NCBI RefSeq assembly: GCF_032062135.1
Contig: NC_092859.1
Location: 47,473,494-47,537,493 of the forward strand
Reading direction: 5' to 3'
DNA length: 64,000 nt
Source of the DNA: Pyxicephalus adspersus
Lineage: Eukaryota > Chordata > Amphibia > Anura > Pyxicephalidae
The position numbers and the translations under genes were made by a program. The notes beneath the pieces are model-generated. The model saw nothing but the letters and a program-made list of their open reading frames with translations, did not search any database and had not been told where the DNA came from. Below are positions 25,193-35,019 of this stretch, in pieces. The stretch's first letter is position 1. Each line of letters opens with the position of its first letter.

Positions 25193-25526
25193 AACATTGC
25201 CCCTGATTCATCAATGAAATCCGCGCTCGCTGGAAGCGTGAACGTACGCGCGGCCATCGATCGCGGATTACCGCGGTCCGGACTCGAGTATGCGCGTACA
25301 CTTTTTTTTAGGGCTATGGGTAATGTGTGTGCCATTAGAAAGAATGATTTTTTAGGGGAACAGTGACTTTTAATACACGCTCGCCAGTGTAAAGCTGCCG
25401 GAGATGCGCGGCCCTGGCCGCGATCTTTTTCAGTTGCTGAATAGCGCGATGGCGTACGATTTCGGATCGCGAATACGAATGCGCGACCGATAATCCGATT
25501 CTGCTTGATGAATCAGGGGCAATGTT
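25193..25526. mobile_element. CpG-rich MITE with 22-bp perfect inverted ends
   Basis: The ends are exact inverted repeats (AACATTGCCCCTGATTCATC then AA; reverse complement at 25505-25526). The 334-bp interior is unusually rich in CG dinucleotides for this window (for example GTACGCGCGGCCATCGATCG and TTCGGATCGCGAATACGAAT). Short ORFs crossing it reflect stop-poor GC sequence rather than a gene. No target duplication is certain, because the inverted match runs to the outermost bases. Confidence 0.75.
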
Positions 25527-26164
25527 CTGGTCAATGGGATATGCAGTACAAAATGAGAAAATTAACATGATAATCTTCTCATTTTATCTCGAGAGAGACT
25601 ATTACCCTAATTAGCTTGATCTTTTCTCTGTAAAACATACCAAAGTCATTTATTGCATGTGAATAACATTACTTCCCAAATCTGATGAGATATTTCATGG
25701 AATGAAGCAAGCATACAAATAAGGACACTACACCAGTAGTAGTTATCTGGCAATTTGTTGCTGTGAAAAGTAAATATTCACTTAGGGAATAATTGATCAA
25801 AGCCTCTACATAAGTAACAAATGATGAAGATAGGGTTGAACTCAATGGGAATACTTCTCTTTAATGTTGGAAGCTTAGAGGGATTTAAGTTTAAAGCTTT
25901 TTAAAAAATAAATTAGACATATACAGTAAATATACCATAATAATATCTTATATCTTACAGATGACCTTTATTTACTCTATTGTTTAACAAAGGCATTGTG
26001 TGATAAATAATTACAATTCTCTGACTGAAAAACTGGTATCCTAGACCCAGATATCACTATGCACATGACTTGGCTGATTTAAGGAGTTGAGGAAAATTCA
26101 CATGATAAATTATATAAATATTCACTTCATTTCTGTACTCCTGTTGAAAATACGGATATAGGAA

Positions 26165-27107
26165 TCCGTGTCATGTTTGGGGGGACAGGGCCACTAGGGG
26201 GCTCTAAGGCTTGCACGGAAGTGGTGTGAGCCCTGAGAAGGGCCAACTCGCAGAGTCCAAGCAGTAACTAGGTTTTCTCCAGAGCCTCTGATGGTGAGAA
26301 TGTTGCGCTCTTGGTCACTGCCAGGTTGCGGCACACCAGGTACCGAATCTCAAAGCAGAAGAATAGTCAAGGAAGGCCAGGGCTGAAGCAGGCAGCAAGC
26401 AAGAGAGGTCAGGTAACAAGCCAGGAGTCAAATACCAGGGATCCAGGAGACAGACACCAGTGACACAGGGGCCACTGTGGGCACAGGGAGCACAGGAGAC
26501 ACTGGAAGCAACAGGAGGCACAGGAATATCCACAGAGAGGGCCTAATTTAATAAAGCTCTCCAAGGCTGGAGAGAATACACTTTCATCAGTGAAGCTTGG
26601 TGATCCAGCAAACCAGGAAAGGATTACTTAAAAGTAATTTGCTATTTGTTAGCAATTGTTTTCAATCCTGGACCAGATCCATTCCCGGTTTGCTGTGTCA
26701 CCCAGCTTCAGTGATGAAAGTGTATCCTCTCCAGCCTTGGAGAGCTTTAATCAATTAGGCTCATAGAGAGGAACCCTAAAACAGCGCAAGGGAATGGGCT
26801 GGAAACAAATGACTGGGCAGCAAGGGCGTAACACAGGAGCTGGACAGAGGAAATGCTGGATTAAACAACAGGTGAACAGGAACTAGCGCAACAGGGGCTC
26901 GGCAACAGTGAAGACATGTTGCACGAACACTGAGTGCTGTGTCTGAGCTAGCTAAATAGCCAGGGATGGTTAAGAGGCTATTTTCTGATTGGCCGGTGGG
27001 TTGGAGGATACTGATAAAGCTTGGTAGCCTTGGCACGGCCAGAGTCAGAACTGCTGCATGCGCAGGAGAATAGGAGATACGAGGAAGAGGTAAGTGTGAC
27101 AATCCGC
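26165..27107 (+). repeat. Interspersed repeat interrupted by a foldback MITE
   Basis: Moderately GC-rich block starting near GTGTCATGTTTGGGGGGACA and ending near AGGTAAGTGTGACA. It contains CAGGAGACAGACACCAGTGA and similar CAGG-rich degenerate units. The foldback MITE at 26539-26761 splits it. I cannot assign the outer element to a family. Confidence 0.4.
26539..26761 (+). mobile_element. Foldback MITE, full copy
   Basis: Complete palindromic copy from GGGCCTAATTTAATAAAGCT to AGAGCTTTAATCAATTAGGC. Flanks CACAGAGAG and CATAGAGAG match at eight of nine positions, which could be a target duplication of 8-9 bp. Confidence 0.7.
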
Positions 27108-27329
27108 TGTTCACATGAATGGATAATTCAATGAATATTCAAGCAACAAATTGCTAAACCACATTAGTATAATAGCAATAGCATGTGTGAGGTTAGTGTA
27201 TCCTCTTGGTGTTTTCATGGGTTCATTCCACAATCCAAAATCACACTGGTATTGTATGGTTCTATATTAATTGCTGGCACTTTTTTAAATGATATAAATA
27301 TACATCATTGTGTGAAGTGAGATGAAAGA

Positions 27330-27330
<1 letters not shown>

Positions 27331-27379
<49 letters not shown>

Positions 27380-27390
27380 ACACAAACAAA
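27331..27390. repeat. (TA)n/(CA)n microsatellite
   Basis: A long GATATATATA run followed by CACACATACACACAAACAAA. Simple-sequence repeat. Confidence 0.9.
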
Positions 27391-27892
27391 CTTGGATGGG
27401 ATGTGATTAAAGAAAGATATAAAAATGTTTTTTATATTTGAGATGGCTATACAATTACAATTAGAAGACAAATTGGTGCTTTATAACTCAACTAAAGTAT
27501 ATTCTAGTCAATAACAAGATATGACTAGCTTGATGATTTGATGATTACTTTAGACATCTGCCTCTCCTATTGTTAAGTTGAAACAACATTACATTTTTCT
27601 AAAATTACATCTGTGTGGAAACAAATCTTAGTAGAGATTGTCCTATTGGGAAAAGGGGTCATTTTTCAATTATATTTGCTTCATTGGTGTGAAAATTGAA
27701 ATGTTCCTAATTATATAAAGCAGAAATAGAGGAGATCGAAGTGTTTTCTAGTAGATGAAAAAGTGGTATTGAAATGGATGAAAACAGATAGAAATTGTTT
27801 TTACTTTGTCAGTAAAAAATAAAAAAATGTTATATTCAGTATCCAGTAAAGATACCTTGACTGCCTGTTAAATGCCAGACTACCAGGCTGTT

Positions 27893-28411
27893 TTAACCTC
27901 CTGGGGGGTTCATTTATGTCCAGATTTTGATGTCTAAAAGTGGTACATTGATTTTCATGAAAATTTATTTTTCAGTATAATATAATAGTATGAGTATATT
28001 AAAGTTGAAACACAAAATAATAAATTAAAAAAAAAAAAAATTATTATTTTTTTAAAATAAATAAATAAATATTATACTCTATAATATACTATTATATTAT
28101 ACTGTAAAATAAATGTTCATGAAAGACAATGTACTGCTTTTACACATATAAATCCAATATATTGTATTATTTAAATAGATTTGAAATTCCCCCCACGCCC
28201 CGAATGGAATGTCCGCACATACTACGTCACCGGGAACTCATCGGTGACTCATCAGATGCAAAGGATGCTGGCTGGAGAAAGCGAAAAGACAGGAATCGTG
28301 GAGAAGGACGCAGGCAGATCATGTAAGGCTCGATTTATTATTGTTTTCATTGGTTTAGCTACCCTGAGTGTTACCCTGAGTCACACTCAGGGTTACTGCT
28401 CAGCAGATTAA
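27893..28411 (+). mobile_element. piggyBac-type MITE (TTAA, CCTCC ends), copy 1
   Basis: TTAA at 27893-27896 is followed by CCTCCTGGGGGGTTCATTTA and TCCAGATTTTGATGTCTAAA; a TTAA lies at 28408-28411 after a degenerate right end. The interior matches the copy at 58611-59237: same left end, an AT-rich middle, a GC-richer stretch (TACGTCACCGGGAACTCATC), and a GTTACCCTGAGTCACACTCA-type palindrome near the right end. Insertion at and duplication of TTAA is the hallmark of the piggyBac superfamily. Confidence 0.7.
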
Positions 28412-28784
28412 ACAGGCATAAGTTTCACACCTATTGTTAGGGATTCACCTCACCTCTGAAAGCTGGATTTCTTTTGCATATGTTTACTATAAAATCACAT
28501 ACTTTGCTTAAAGTATATTTTTTTTAACAATTGTTTTTTTTTAAAGCATACAGCATACAAGAAGAATGAAATGCCAATAAGTATATAAAAATAAAAAGAA
28601 GCCAAATGATCATGTGATGTCAGGCTGGAGGAGATTCTAGGGGTGAACTAGTGAAGCATACCTAAACTTAGAATTTTTTCTTTACACTAAAGGGTCGACA
28701 ACCCTTTTATTTAAAGTAAAAATTTTGTTTGATAGTGCAACACTCTTTTTTCTAAAAAAAAAGGGTGCAGTACCACCCCCCTAT

Positions 28785-28810
28785 TTCTTGATCACCTAGG
28801 TGATCAAGAA
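28785..28810. repeat. 26-bp perfect palindrome
   Basis: Half-site TTCTTGATCACCT followed directly by its exact reverse complement with no spacer. A second inverted repeat lies just downstream at 28827-28866 (GAGCCTCCCGGGAT versus ATCCCGGGAGGCTC around a 12-bp loop). Both seem part of a dispersed foldback element related to 22299-22439. Confidence 0.8.
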
Positions 28811-28929
28811 TAAATGGGAATGCAGAGCCTCCCGGGATACCTACATGACGCATCCCGGGAGGCTCTTGGCTGCTCCTTGTGCGCGTGCCACCCATTTTAT
28901 GGCACTTTAAAAACGTTGTTTTAGTACAT

Positions 28930-30570
28930 ATCAAAAGTGTACAGCTAAAAATATATATTCAAATGTATACCTAAATACAATAAAAATGATACAAACCAAA
29001 AAACAAATGCATGTGTAAATAACTTTACATCTCCTATTATATGCATATATAGCCATATACCCATAAACATGTGTGTGTGCAGATAAAACATGCATGCAGA
29101 TACATACACCTCCTTTGTTGTATCACTGAACTTGGTAGATGGTTTCTCATTAATTAATATAGTGTTATTCCTATTTTTACCCTTCCAGCAGTTAAACGAT
29201 TTTTAAGGGGTCTATTTATAAATGTTTAACTTTGGCCTTAAAATATAAGGCAATAAATATTGAAATCGGATCATTTAATAGGCTTGGAACCTTACTGGTT
29301 AGGAATTGGGCAGTGAGTGCTCCCTCTCCTATCCATAAAAGGCCTTCTGGAATCTGGGTTGTCTCTTCCTCTTCCTTATTGAAAAAAATCTGACCACTGC
29401 CTGCTTCCAATGATGGCAAAGACCTTTTATGGGAGAGAGGAGCCTCATCCCCACAATGTGACCCTTGTGTTGTAGAGGTCTGCGAGTGGGAAGCTTATTT
29501 GGAATCCAAATGCTAGCATTCAGGCATAGGAAACTACTGTTTTGGATTCTCTAGAATATAATTATTAACTTTAATTCACATCCATGAAATAAATTATTTC
29601 ATAAAAATATTTATGTTTTGTAAGGAACTGTAGACTATGCTTTTGAAAATGAACATGTAAACTGAATGTTCTTTTTCTTGTCATTGCCTTAGGCCCATTT
29701 GAACAGCCTGGAGGATTCAGAGCTCTAATGGTGCTAAGCATTAGGAAGCATTGACGCTGAGCATTGAATGAGCATTTATAGCATTAATAAAAATATGTCT
29801 TTACAAAAGTCGTTTTTAAACTAGGTTTAAAAAGTTTACAACTCATATTCTAGAAAATTAATAACAAAGTAGGAGACACTACTGAAAACTGATGTTGATG
29901 GATATTTTATTAAGACTAAAATTGGGTTTGACCTTGCTATGAACTTTTCATATACTTTATATTCTTGTTAAATTAGAAACAATGCTAAAATGTTCTGTTT
30001 TTTTCTTCTTTAGCTCTTTAAAACCTCACTTTTCCCCTGAACCAAATCCTTTGAGATTGTGTTCTGCTAATGAAAAATGATTAAGCTGCAGTTGTGATTA
30101 TTTTCAAATTTGATTTCAAATGCGGCTGTTTATATTGATTTGTCTTTAACTTCCTTTATAATAAATTAGCGAGCTTGATGATAGTTCAAAGTAAATTATC
30201 AGTAGAATGAAATAATGAATAAACAAAGTTATGGAAATGATTGTATTTTTTAAAGGTGAAAGATTTTGATTTGCATCAACATAATTTTAAACTCTGCATT
30301 TCATGAATTATTCTGCATATTTGGTTCACTTGAAACCTAGCAGATAGATTTGTGCCCCAAACTGATGACACCCAAAAACAGACTAAATAAAAAAGAGCAG
30401 AGTTAGCAGAAGATCCAAAAGAAAGTACCCTCAAACCCCAACAACACCTTCAAAGCTCTAGAAAATCTATTGCTAATATTGACTTTCTGATGGTAGATAT
30501 TTGATTGATCTAAGACAACTCCCCCATGCTATGGAACTATGGTGCATGATAGATGGTTTCTTAGGTAGCA
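28930..30570. other. AT-rich stretch without recognised features
   Basis: Short ORFs have no domain or splice support. The sequence at about 29205 (GGGGTCTATTTATAAATG) resembles a transposon end but no partner end was found. Confidence 0.4.
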
Positions 30571-30576
30571 AACACT

Positions 30577-30957
30577 GCCTTACACTCCTGGGCAGTTCAT
30601 TTCTGTCCAGATTTATATTTCTAAAAGTAGCACATTGTCCTTCATATAAAATTATTATTATTACTATTATTAATAATAATATTGTAATTCTCAGGCATAA
30701 CTCACCAATGTCCAATATTTATTAACTGTATATACTCGTGTATAAGTCGATCCACGTATAAGCCAAGGTACTTATTTTTATTTTGGAAAACAGGAAAAAT
30801 TGATTGACTGGGCTATAAGCTGAGGGTGGGAAATGCTGCAGCTACTGGCAAGTAGGGATGAACGAGAAGGCCTCTGACAGTCTCGCGAAAATTTCCTCGA
30901 ACTTCCGATGGGTTTGCGAAATTTCGGCGAACCGATTTACGAATTCCATTAAAGTCT
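30577..30957 (+). mobile_element. Cluster of three truncated transposon ends
   Basis: About 30577-30720 resembles the left part of the piggyBac-type family (CACTCCTGGGCAGTTCATTT, CTGTCCAGATTTATATTTCT). About 30724-30830 begins TGTATATACTCGTGTATAAG then TCGATCC, a TA-type terminal sequence without a partner. About 30853-30957 begins TAGGGATGAACGAGAAGGCC and shares TTTCCTCGAACTTCCGATGG and GCGAAATTTCGGCGAACCGA with the hAT-type element at 21032-21595. Confidence 0.55.
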
Positions 30958-31229
30958 AGCTGACATCATGACCTGGATGACATGTATTAGGAATGCCACT
31001 CATAAAGTTGTGAAGAAGTAGCACGGTGACATTAGGTTAAAAGATAAGGGACAAGAGACGGAGCGTGGGTCAGCTAGAGCAGTAGCAGTGTGTGGCCTCT
31101 GGTCAGCTATCTGTTGGCCTTCAGAAAGGAGAGCTCTGTTTGAGGGAATCTTGATGGTGATTAACCGGGAGATCATACACACACATGTATTGGTTAATGG
31201 GTAAATGTCTCTTTTAGTTTATTTGCAGA

Positions 31230-31445
31230 AAAGATAATGGTAAATGTCCAATGACCTTGCGGATAAACAGTAGAGGCAAATGTCCAATAACTGGGCAGAT
31301 AACAGTGCTGGTAAATGTCCAATGACTTGGATAGAGAGCGGTGGATGCATGAGTAGTGAGGTGCAGGAACCAAGAATCAGGAGCAGAAACCAGGAAACAG
31401 GACCAGGAAACAGGAACCAGAAAACAGGAGTCAGGAAACAGGAAG
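31230..31445 (+). repeat. Two adjacent minisatellites
   Basis: About 31236-31340 holds three ~35-bp units on GGTAAATGTCCAATGACCTT followed by GCGGATAAACAG. About 31362-31445 is a purine-rich run of degenerate CAGGAACCAGAAAC-like units of about 11-14 bp. Confidence 0.7.
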
Positions 31446-31617
31446 TTGTCACGATCAATCTGCACTGAAAGGAAATCATGGAGCCTTCATATAGTGCCCT
31501 CCAAGTCTCTGATTGGAGCTCGCACTGGGCATGTGCAGAGTAAGGATACACAATGAGCATGTGCGAAGTGTAGTGCAAACTGAGCATGTGCAAAAAGGTT
31601 TATTTGGACATAGGTTT

Positions 31618-32225
31618 GGGTGTAGTGCATCGCCAATGCCACCCAGAAGTGTGTAATACACTTTTAGTGAATAGAGTACTGACGGCAGCAACAGCAGGAG
31701 AAGGAGGCGGTTGGCCCTGAGAAGAAGCGTGGAACGTGGACCACATTGGTAACTGGTATCTACAGTTGGGTGTAGTGCATCGTCAATGCCACCCAGAAGT
31801 GTGTAATACAACTTTAGTGAATGGAGTTCTGGGAGGCAGCAGCAGCAGCAGGAGGAGGCGGTGGGCCCTGAGATGGAGCGTGGACCACATTGGTAACTGG
31901 CATCTAGAGCTGGGTGTAGTGCATCGTCAATGCCACCCAGAAGTGTGTAATACAATTTAGTGAATGGAGTACTGACAGGCGGCAGCAGCAGGAGGAGGCG
32001 GTGGGCCCTGAGACGGAACGTGGACCACATTGGTAATTGGCATCTACAGCTGTGTGTAATGCATCAACAATGCCACCCAGAAGTGTGTAATACAATTTTA
32101 GTGAATGGAGCACTAACAGTCGGCAGCAGCAGGAAGAGGCGGTGGGGCCTGGGAAGAAGCCGGGACCTCATTGGTACCTGGCATTTAGAGCTCGGTGTAG
32201 TCCATCGTCAATGCCACCTAGAAGT
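31618..32225 (+). repeat. 140- to 150-bp tandem repeat, just over four copies
   Basis: Units begin at about 31618, 31768, 31912, 32052 and 32193 with GGGTGTAGTGCATCGTCAAT, then GCCACCCAGAAGTGTGTAAT, a GGCAGCAGCAGGAGGAGGCG block, and TGGACCACATTGGTAACTGG. The last unit is partial. Near-multiple-of-three spacing keeps a 184-codon minus-strand ORF open across units; I do not regard it as a gene. Confidence 0.85.
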
Positions 32226-32776
32226 AAATATCTGAAATTTGTGATTAAACGTAGAAGGGCCCGACCAAGATGTTTTGTGCGCCAGCACTGTTGCTGTGGT
32301 CTGTGGTGCTGGAAGCAGTAGGAAGGTAGACAATATTGCTAGTTTGCATCATAAAGTGGATGAGATGAATGCCAACCCTCAATTTTACAATACTTAGCTG
32401 AAAAATTAGGCAAAGGCAATGGTACCTATCAGTGTGGCAGTACTGGGGGTTTTCATCTGCAGTTTGTTGGCCTCCCGGAAGCAGCAGAAATATAAAGTAT
32501 ATTGCTAGCTGGCACAATGGCAAGCATGACATTGGCGATGAATGCCACCCCTGTTCGTTGCGATAACTAGCAAAAAATTCAACAGAGGCAGGCTCAGCTG
32601 ACAGGGTGTTGGTGATAGCCAGCCACAGACTTAGCACAGGAGCAGTGTGGGTTCACAGGCATCTTGGTTGGCTAGTGAGTCCTTGTGTAAGACAATCAGT
32701 GACATCTGCAGTGGGGGTATGATAGTTGTTAATAACCCACCTTTTGTTCATATTCAAAAAGGTGAGGTGATTGACA

Positions 32777-33169
32777 TTAGCAATGCGTGTGCTCGAGGGA
32801 GCTGTAGTGGCATGCCCGCTTATCCACAGTGTCCTCCGCTGCTGGCCTTTCAGAAGGAGTGTCGAAAAGAGAGGGGTTGATGCTAGAAGGAATGCAGGAG
32901 GAGGAGGGAGAGAACTGGGGTGGCCCATGCTTTCTCACCACACCCCTCAACGGGGGCACCAGGTGCTGTAATGCCTCTTGCAGACTACCACCAGCTGAGC
33001 TATGCAAGGTCACCCAGTGAGCAGTGAAGGACAGGTAGCATGCCATCCCGTGCCTGGTTGTCCATCTGTCCATGGTGACGTGGATTTGGCTAGACACAGA
33101 AAATGTCAATACTCGGGAGATGTCATCTATTACATGTCCATGTAAATTAGACATGTATTCCACCGCCAC
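32777..33169 (-). pseudogene. hAT-superfamily transposase remnant
   Basis: A 130-codon minus-strand open frame includes IHVTMDRWTT followed by ACYLSFTAHWVT. This matches the conserved hAT core pattern of a TxDxW motif followed by a Y-x-SLTAHW motif in the RNase H-like fold, the first acidic catalytic region. Upstream and downstream transposase parts and the C-terminal dimerisation region are not recognisable. The 140-bp tandem array lies downstream on the same strand and may derive from the same element. Non-functional fragment. Confidence 0.6.
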
Positions 33170-33188
33170 TCGGCACAGGCCATCAGGT

Positions 33189-33422
33189 CAAGGGATAAGC
33201 GAAAATGCCTCTGGCATTCTCGTGAAAATTTCCTTAAACTTTCGATGGGTCCACGAAATTTTGGCGAACTGATTTCGCAAAACCATTGAAAGATCGAGGA
33301 AATCCTTACAGAAGGATTCTTAGGGCTGCATTCATTTTTGCAGCCCTAGGAATCCTCCTGTTTGCCATCCCCGACACCAGAGGTTAGTAAACCTCTAGTG
33401 CCCGAGGATTGCAGTGAAACTG
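33189..33422 (+). mobile_element. Truncated hAT-type MITE (left end)
   Basis: Begins CAAGGGATAAGCGAAAATGC, then TTTCGCAAAACCATTGAAAG, closely related to the left end of 21032-21595. The interior CACCAGAGGTTAGTAAACCT and CTAGTGCCCGAGGATTGCAG is shared with other elements of this group. No right end or matching 8-mer for CATCAGGT was found. Confidence 0.6.
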
Positions 33423-33429
33423 CAGATGA

Positions 33430-34950
33430 ACTAGTAGTCATTTGAAGATCCTACACTGAACTGATATATTGGTCAAAGCTTTTTCGTACCTTATTTAGTG
33501 TCAATATTGTGACCCTATTCCTTTCTTTTTTGATAAAATATTTTGTTTTCTATTAAGAAATGTGACCCACACACAATTGAGGAATCACAACAAAGTTACA
33601 AGCTTTTGTTGGCTACTCCTACATTGTCTGCTGGGCGTATACACCCTGATGGTGAACCCACATACTATCTCGGTTTGAGAATGTGTTTATGCATATTACC
33701 TTATTAAGTTGTGTTTTGTGTTAAATTTTGAAGTTGCCTGCTCTCTGTTAATAGTTATTAACGATTATTGTAAGTATTAAATGTGTGGCATTATAGTAAT
33801 TGTGGCAAACAAGCAGAAAGTTTGGTATTTACAAAACCTACCTCTTCTTTTTTATAGCTTCCCTTTCTCTTGATAAAGCAGCGATTAAGGTTACGAAAAG
33901 CATTGAGAAATGTCTACAGGCTCCAATTGAAGATCTTGTGCATAAGAAGTTTTGTCTATAGATGAATGGGAACCTATGCGTTTTTAGGGATGGACCAATT
34001 TAACTTAGATTGCTGGCAACTCAGGCATTGTAATAATTATGTGTATTAGCTATGCCAGTCATACTGGTTTCCATTACTCCACCAAATCACAGAAAAATCA
34101 AGAACCCGGCATTTACTATTTTACTCTTTTTGGACCTGCCAGCTGTGACAGTGATATAGCCACATAAATAACTTCACATATAACTAATAAGACAATAAGG
34201 AGGACAGAGAGCAACAAATGCATTGGGATGGGTTGGTGGTCCTTTTTGCTTCAGTAGCATTCTATTCATCCCTTAACTAAGCATGCATTTTATACATTTT
34301 CCAATTGCTCTCCTACATAACTCAGTGAAATGTTTAATTTCTAGCCTACTTAATACTTTAATTAACACATACTTTTCAAATATAGTTAGCCCTAATGTTG
34401 TTTACTTAGAAATGCTAAAAATACAATTTGTTTTAATTAAAGCCTGCTGCTAATTATTCATACTGTATTATGAGAAAAAGTCTACATACATTTTAATCTT
34501 TCAGTTATTTCAGTATCAGTTATTTTTTTGGAAATTGATACTGAAGGACACAAACTCAAAAGTGTCTGTGTTTTTAAGTTATTTATTCAAGCAGAATGCA
34601 TTTGCCTGTAAATATAAAATGAAAGGTAAAGTGAGTTATAATTACATTTAGTCATTTGAGCTACAAAAGTACAAGATTAAGCTACAGATGTAATAACACC
34701 AAGAGAAATTCTTTTTGGGATTAATATATGGCCCAGGCTTCTTTTGCATTTATTTTTTATACATTTTGTTGCAATGAAGCAGCCAAGTGCCTAAAAACCT
34801 TTAAAGCTCTGGAAATGCTCACACACATATTTCTGTATCTTAGGAAGTAGAGTTTGGGGAAGTAGACTTGCAATTAGAGTTGTTCACTTGTGTATGTTTA
34901 GACAGCTGTTGGAGTTGTACTTCCTTACACCTATGAACCATGCACATGTA
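33430..34950. other. AT-rich stretch without recognised features
   Basis: No coding support and no bounded element. Confidence 0.4.
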
Positions 34951-34952
34951 GC

Positions 34953-35013
34953 ATCGGCGCACTGGCCAGAGCTGCGGACCACTAATATTTTCCCCACTGG
35001 TTGGCCACCACTG
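34953..35013 (-). mobile_element. hAT-type MITE fragment (CAGTGGTGGCCAACC end)
   Basis: On the minus strand it begins AGCAGTGGTGGCCAACCAGT, an hAT-like terminal sequence, and fades after about 60 bp near CGCAGCTCTGGCCAGTGCGC. The other end is missing. Confidence 0.5.
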
Positions 35014-35019
35014 CTATAG

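Noticed and set aside
25141..25568. Arg/Ala-rich minus-strand ORFs over the CpG-dense segment
   Set aside because: Explained by GC-rich, stop-poor sequence of an inverted-repeat element; they cross its ends.
31476..32030. 184-codon minus-strand ORF with repeated LLGGI(D/G)DALHP segments
   Set aside because: It follows the 140- to 150-bp tandem array; the internal protein repeats mirror DNA repeats, and there is no independent coding signature.
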